Positions 62,803-64,000 of a stretch of DNA of 64,000 nt are shown one piece after another. Position numbers and translations under genes: made by a program. The DNA lies in contig JAGAJP010000049.1 of assembly GCA_017626045.1 (NCBI GenBank), forward strand, positions 37,562 to 101,561. Direction: 5' to 3'. Source of the stretch: Muribaculaceae bacterium (GTDB lineage: Bacteria > Bacteroidota > Bacteroidia > Bacteroidales > Muribaculaceae). The stretch's first letter is position 1. Each line of letters begins with the position of its first letter. The notes beneath the pieces were generated by a model, which was not told the origin of the DNA, made no database searches, and saw only the letters and a list, made by a program, of their open reading frames with translations.

Positions 62803-63736
62803 TCAAAACAACATATCAGACGAAATGCTTGCCGTATTTCTTGATGGCAATGTCAACGAGAACGAGGCGAATCAGGTGTTGTCTGCGATTGAGAATGACA
62901 AGGAACTGACTGAAATTCTATCTTTGTCGGAAGCAGTTGATTTGGAAGTGGAAAAAGGGGAGTGTCGCATACTACCTATGAGGGCGCTTGCCGCCGCCAA
63001 CTCAGAAAACCTCTGTTCATTTGAATGCGAGGCATTCATTCTTCATGTTCTTGGTTACGACATTGACCATTGGAGTCTGCTTGAGACAGCGAAAGCCAAT
63101 AATTGGGTTAGAGAGGGCGGGACTCCATTGCATCATGTTGGTCGATTACTTGAATTAAAAGGGGTGTATGTAGAGCGAAAGTATGATGCGACTCTTCATG
63201 ATATTGAGGATGCGCTTTTCTACTTCAAAGAGGTGATAGCTGTTGTCGACAGGAATATCTTGGAAGGGTCGAAAGAATGTAAGCATCCGCGATTCCACGC
63301 TGTCGATATAAGAAAAATTGAGGAATCCGGAGCGGTCAAGTATCTGAACCTTGGCACTATGCTTGAAGAAGCTGTAGAGAATGATGACTTCCTGAAGGCA
63401 TGGAAGTGTTCGGGCAACTATATGGTGACGGCAACGAAATCTCTCAATGGTTATAATCCACAGCCTATAAATGTAGAGGACATATCTCTTGATTCCAACT
63501 TAGAGGATTTAACTGAAGCTATAGCCGAGAATGCGCACGATATCTGGGCTAGAGCGCGAATGGATGAGGGCTGGACATACGGTCCGGTACGCGATGATGA
63601 GCGGAAGGAGCATCCTGACCTTGTGCCTTATGCCCAGCTTCCGGACAGCGAAAAAGAATATGACCGCCTGATGGCGATGAATACTCTGCGACTTGTGCGT
63701 AGACTTGGGTATGACATTGTAAATCATAAAGATTAA
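62792..63736 (+). CDS. Anti-sigma-like / C39-peptidase-like / RyR-domain fusion protein
   Basis: 314 residues from ATG 62792, inside the sigma gene end. Residues about 8-50 (ISDEMLAVFLDGNVNENEAN, then ENDKELTEI) match the helical N-terminus of anti-sigma factors, without a zinc motif. Residues about 72-215 look like a papain-like C39 fold: Cys79 in CSFECEAFILHVLGYD, GGTPLHHVGRLLELKG, VIAVVD, His169 in RFHAVDIRK, Asn186 in KYLNLGT, FLKAWKCSGNYMV. Residues about 247-306 are a RyR domain (NAHDIWARARMDEGWTYGPV, HPDLVPYAQLPDSEKEYDRL). No signal peptide or helix, so cytoplasmic. I infer control of the sigma factor, perhaps by proteolysis. Confidence 0.7.
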   Translation: MEDNQNNISDEMLAVFLDGNVNENEANQVLSAIENDKELTEILSLSEAVDLEVEKGECRILPMRALAAANSENLCSFECEAFILHVLGYDIDHWSLLETAKANNWVREGGTPLHHVGRLLELKGVYVERKYDATLHDIEDALFYFKEVIAVVDRNILEGSKECKHPRFHAVDIRKIEESGAVKYLNLGTMLEEAVENDDFLKAWKCSGNYMVTATKSLNGYNPQPINVEDISLDSNLEDLTEAIAENAHDIWARARMDEGWTYGPVRDDERKEHPDLVPYAQLPDSEKEYDRLMAMNTLRLVRRLGYDIVNHKD

Positions 63737-63847
63737 GGGTTATGGAAAATTTTGCATTTATTAGTTAGGGTTTACTGAATAATATATAACATGCTATATA
63801 ACATAAAATTAAAGGTTTTAAAAGCTTGCATTTTTAACAAAAAAGAG

Positions 63848-63855
63848 CTAACTTT
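63848..63855 (+). promoter_or_regulatory. TAACTTTG promoter box of the transposase gene
   Basis: TAACTTTG 25 nt before the ATG at 63880. The spacer 63737-63847 is very AT-rich and may contain the left end of the insertion sequence; its inverted repeat cannot be confirmed without the right end. Confidence 0.45.
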
Positions 63856-63879
63856 GATCTTAAAAGAAGACCATCCGAC

Positions 63880-64000
63880 ATGAAAATCACATCCTTGCAC
63901 GGACAAATGACCTTCGATGAGATGAAGGGATCGCTTGAGCGTCTGCCGAAGACAAACCGGTGGGTGCGGATGGGCGATACGCTTCCATGGACGGAATATG
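63880..64000 (+). CDS. Transposase N-terminus (IS1182/IS5-like), cut by window end
   Basis: Forty codons from ATG 63880: MKITSLHGQMTFDEMKGSLE, then NRWVRMGDTLPWTEY. The RWVRMGDTLPW segment is the usual start of Bacteroidetes transposases related to IS1182/IS5, where the N-terminal domain binds the inverted repeats. The catalytic domain lies beyond the window. It suggests that the RyR/sigma block sits next to a mobile element. Confidence 0.7.
   Translation, partial: MKITSLHGQMTFDEMKGSLERLPKTNRWVRMGDTLPWTEY

Overview
The window looks like a chromosomal segment of a gut Bacteroidales bacterium, most likely a Muribaculaceae-type genome; the family name is inference. The signs are: promoters of the Bacteroidetes form TAnnTTTG(C) in front of many genes, almost no Shine-Dalgarno sequences, a tyrosine recombinase and ECF sigma factor of Bacteroidetes type, and housekeeping blocks familiar from this order (sigma-54 activator/lptE/secG, ribF, dnaX, meso-diaminopimelate dehydrogenase, DUF2723, TolC/HlyD/ABC sets). 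Most of the window is ordinary core genome with several accessory patches.

Layout: 0-6.9 kb holds recG, an orphan tyrosine recombinase, an amino-acid permease, an EFR1 flavodoxin-ferredoxin and a mannose-1-phosphate guanylyltransferase. 7.0-12.6 kb is a leftward MacAB-TolC-like efflux operon. 13.1-15.2 kb holds DMT and AI-2E membrane proteins. 15.3-18.3 kb is a leftward thiamine-uptake operon (TonB receptor plus PnuT) behind a TPP riboswitch. 18.4-18.7 kb holds a candidate antisense ncRNA. 18.7-24.7 kb is a leftward, overlapping operon of a steroid 5-alpha-reductase homologue, an Old-Yellow-Enzyme reductase, an SDR and a DUF2723 membrane protein; it resembles bile-acid/steroid A-ring remodelling clusters of gut Bacteroidetes. 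24.8-28.3 kb holds a PAP2 phosphatase, an ECF sigma factor with a small membrane protein, an IS remnant and many dispersed repeats. 28.5-33.4 kb is a TolC/HlyD/ABC-2 export operon without an ATPase. 33.4-54.8 kb is core: rpoN, a short RelA/SpoT enzyme overlapping a PgpH-type HD phosphodiesterase, slyD, sigma-54 activator, lptE, secG, ribF, dnaX, aminotransferase, CLC channel, ddh and tRNA-Tyr. 54.8-59.4 kb holds an ADP-ribosylglycohydrolase, a GH43 enzyme and a WG-repeat protein.

The best candidate for an undescribed system is at 59.8-63.7 kb. Three rightward genes overlap by 8 and 11 nt: a multi-TM protein with tandem Rossmann (TrkA-N/RCK-like) regions and a C-terminal RyR-like region; a sigma-70-family sigma factor; and a protein combining an anti-sigma-like N-terminus, a C39/papain-like peptidase fold and a clear RyR domain. 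A transposase gene begins right after it. I infer a ligand-sensing membrane module that controls a dedicated sigma factor, perhaps by proteolysis.

Two non-coding signals also stand out. First, a 0.5-0.6 kb structured element occurs twice in opposite orientation (27.7-28.3 and 57.5-58.0 kb), each copy with a promoter-like box and a perfect 18-bp terminator stem; one copy carries an 81-bp insertion that contains a dispersed hairpin element. Second, that hairpin element recurs in intergenic gaps between 12.9 and 28.0 kb, always in the same orientation, and most copies lie in patches where the + strand is strongly C-rich and G-poor.
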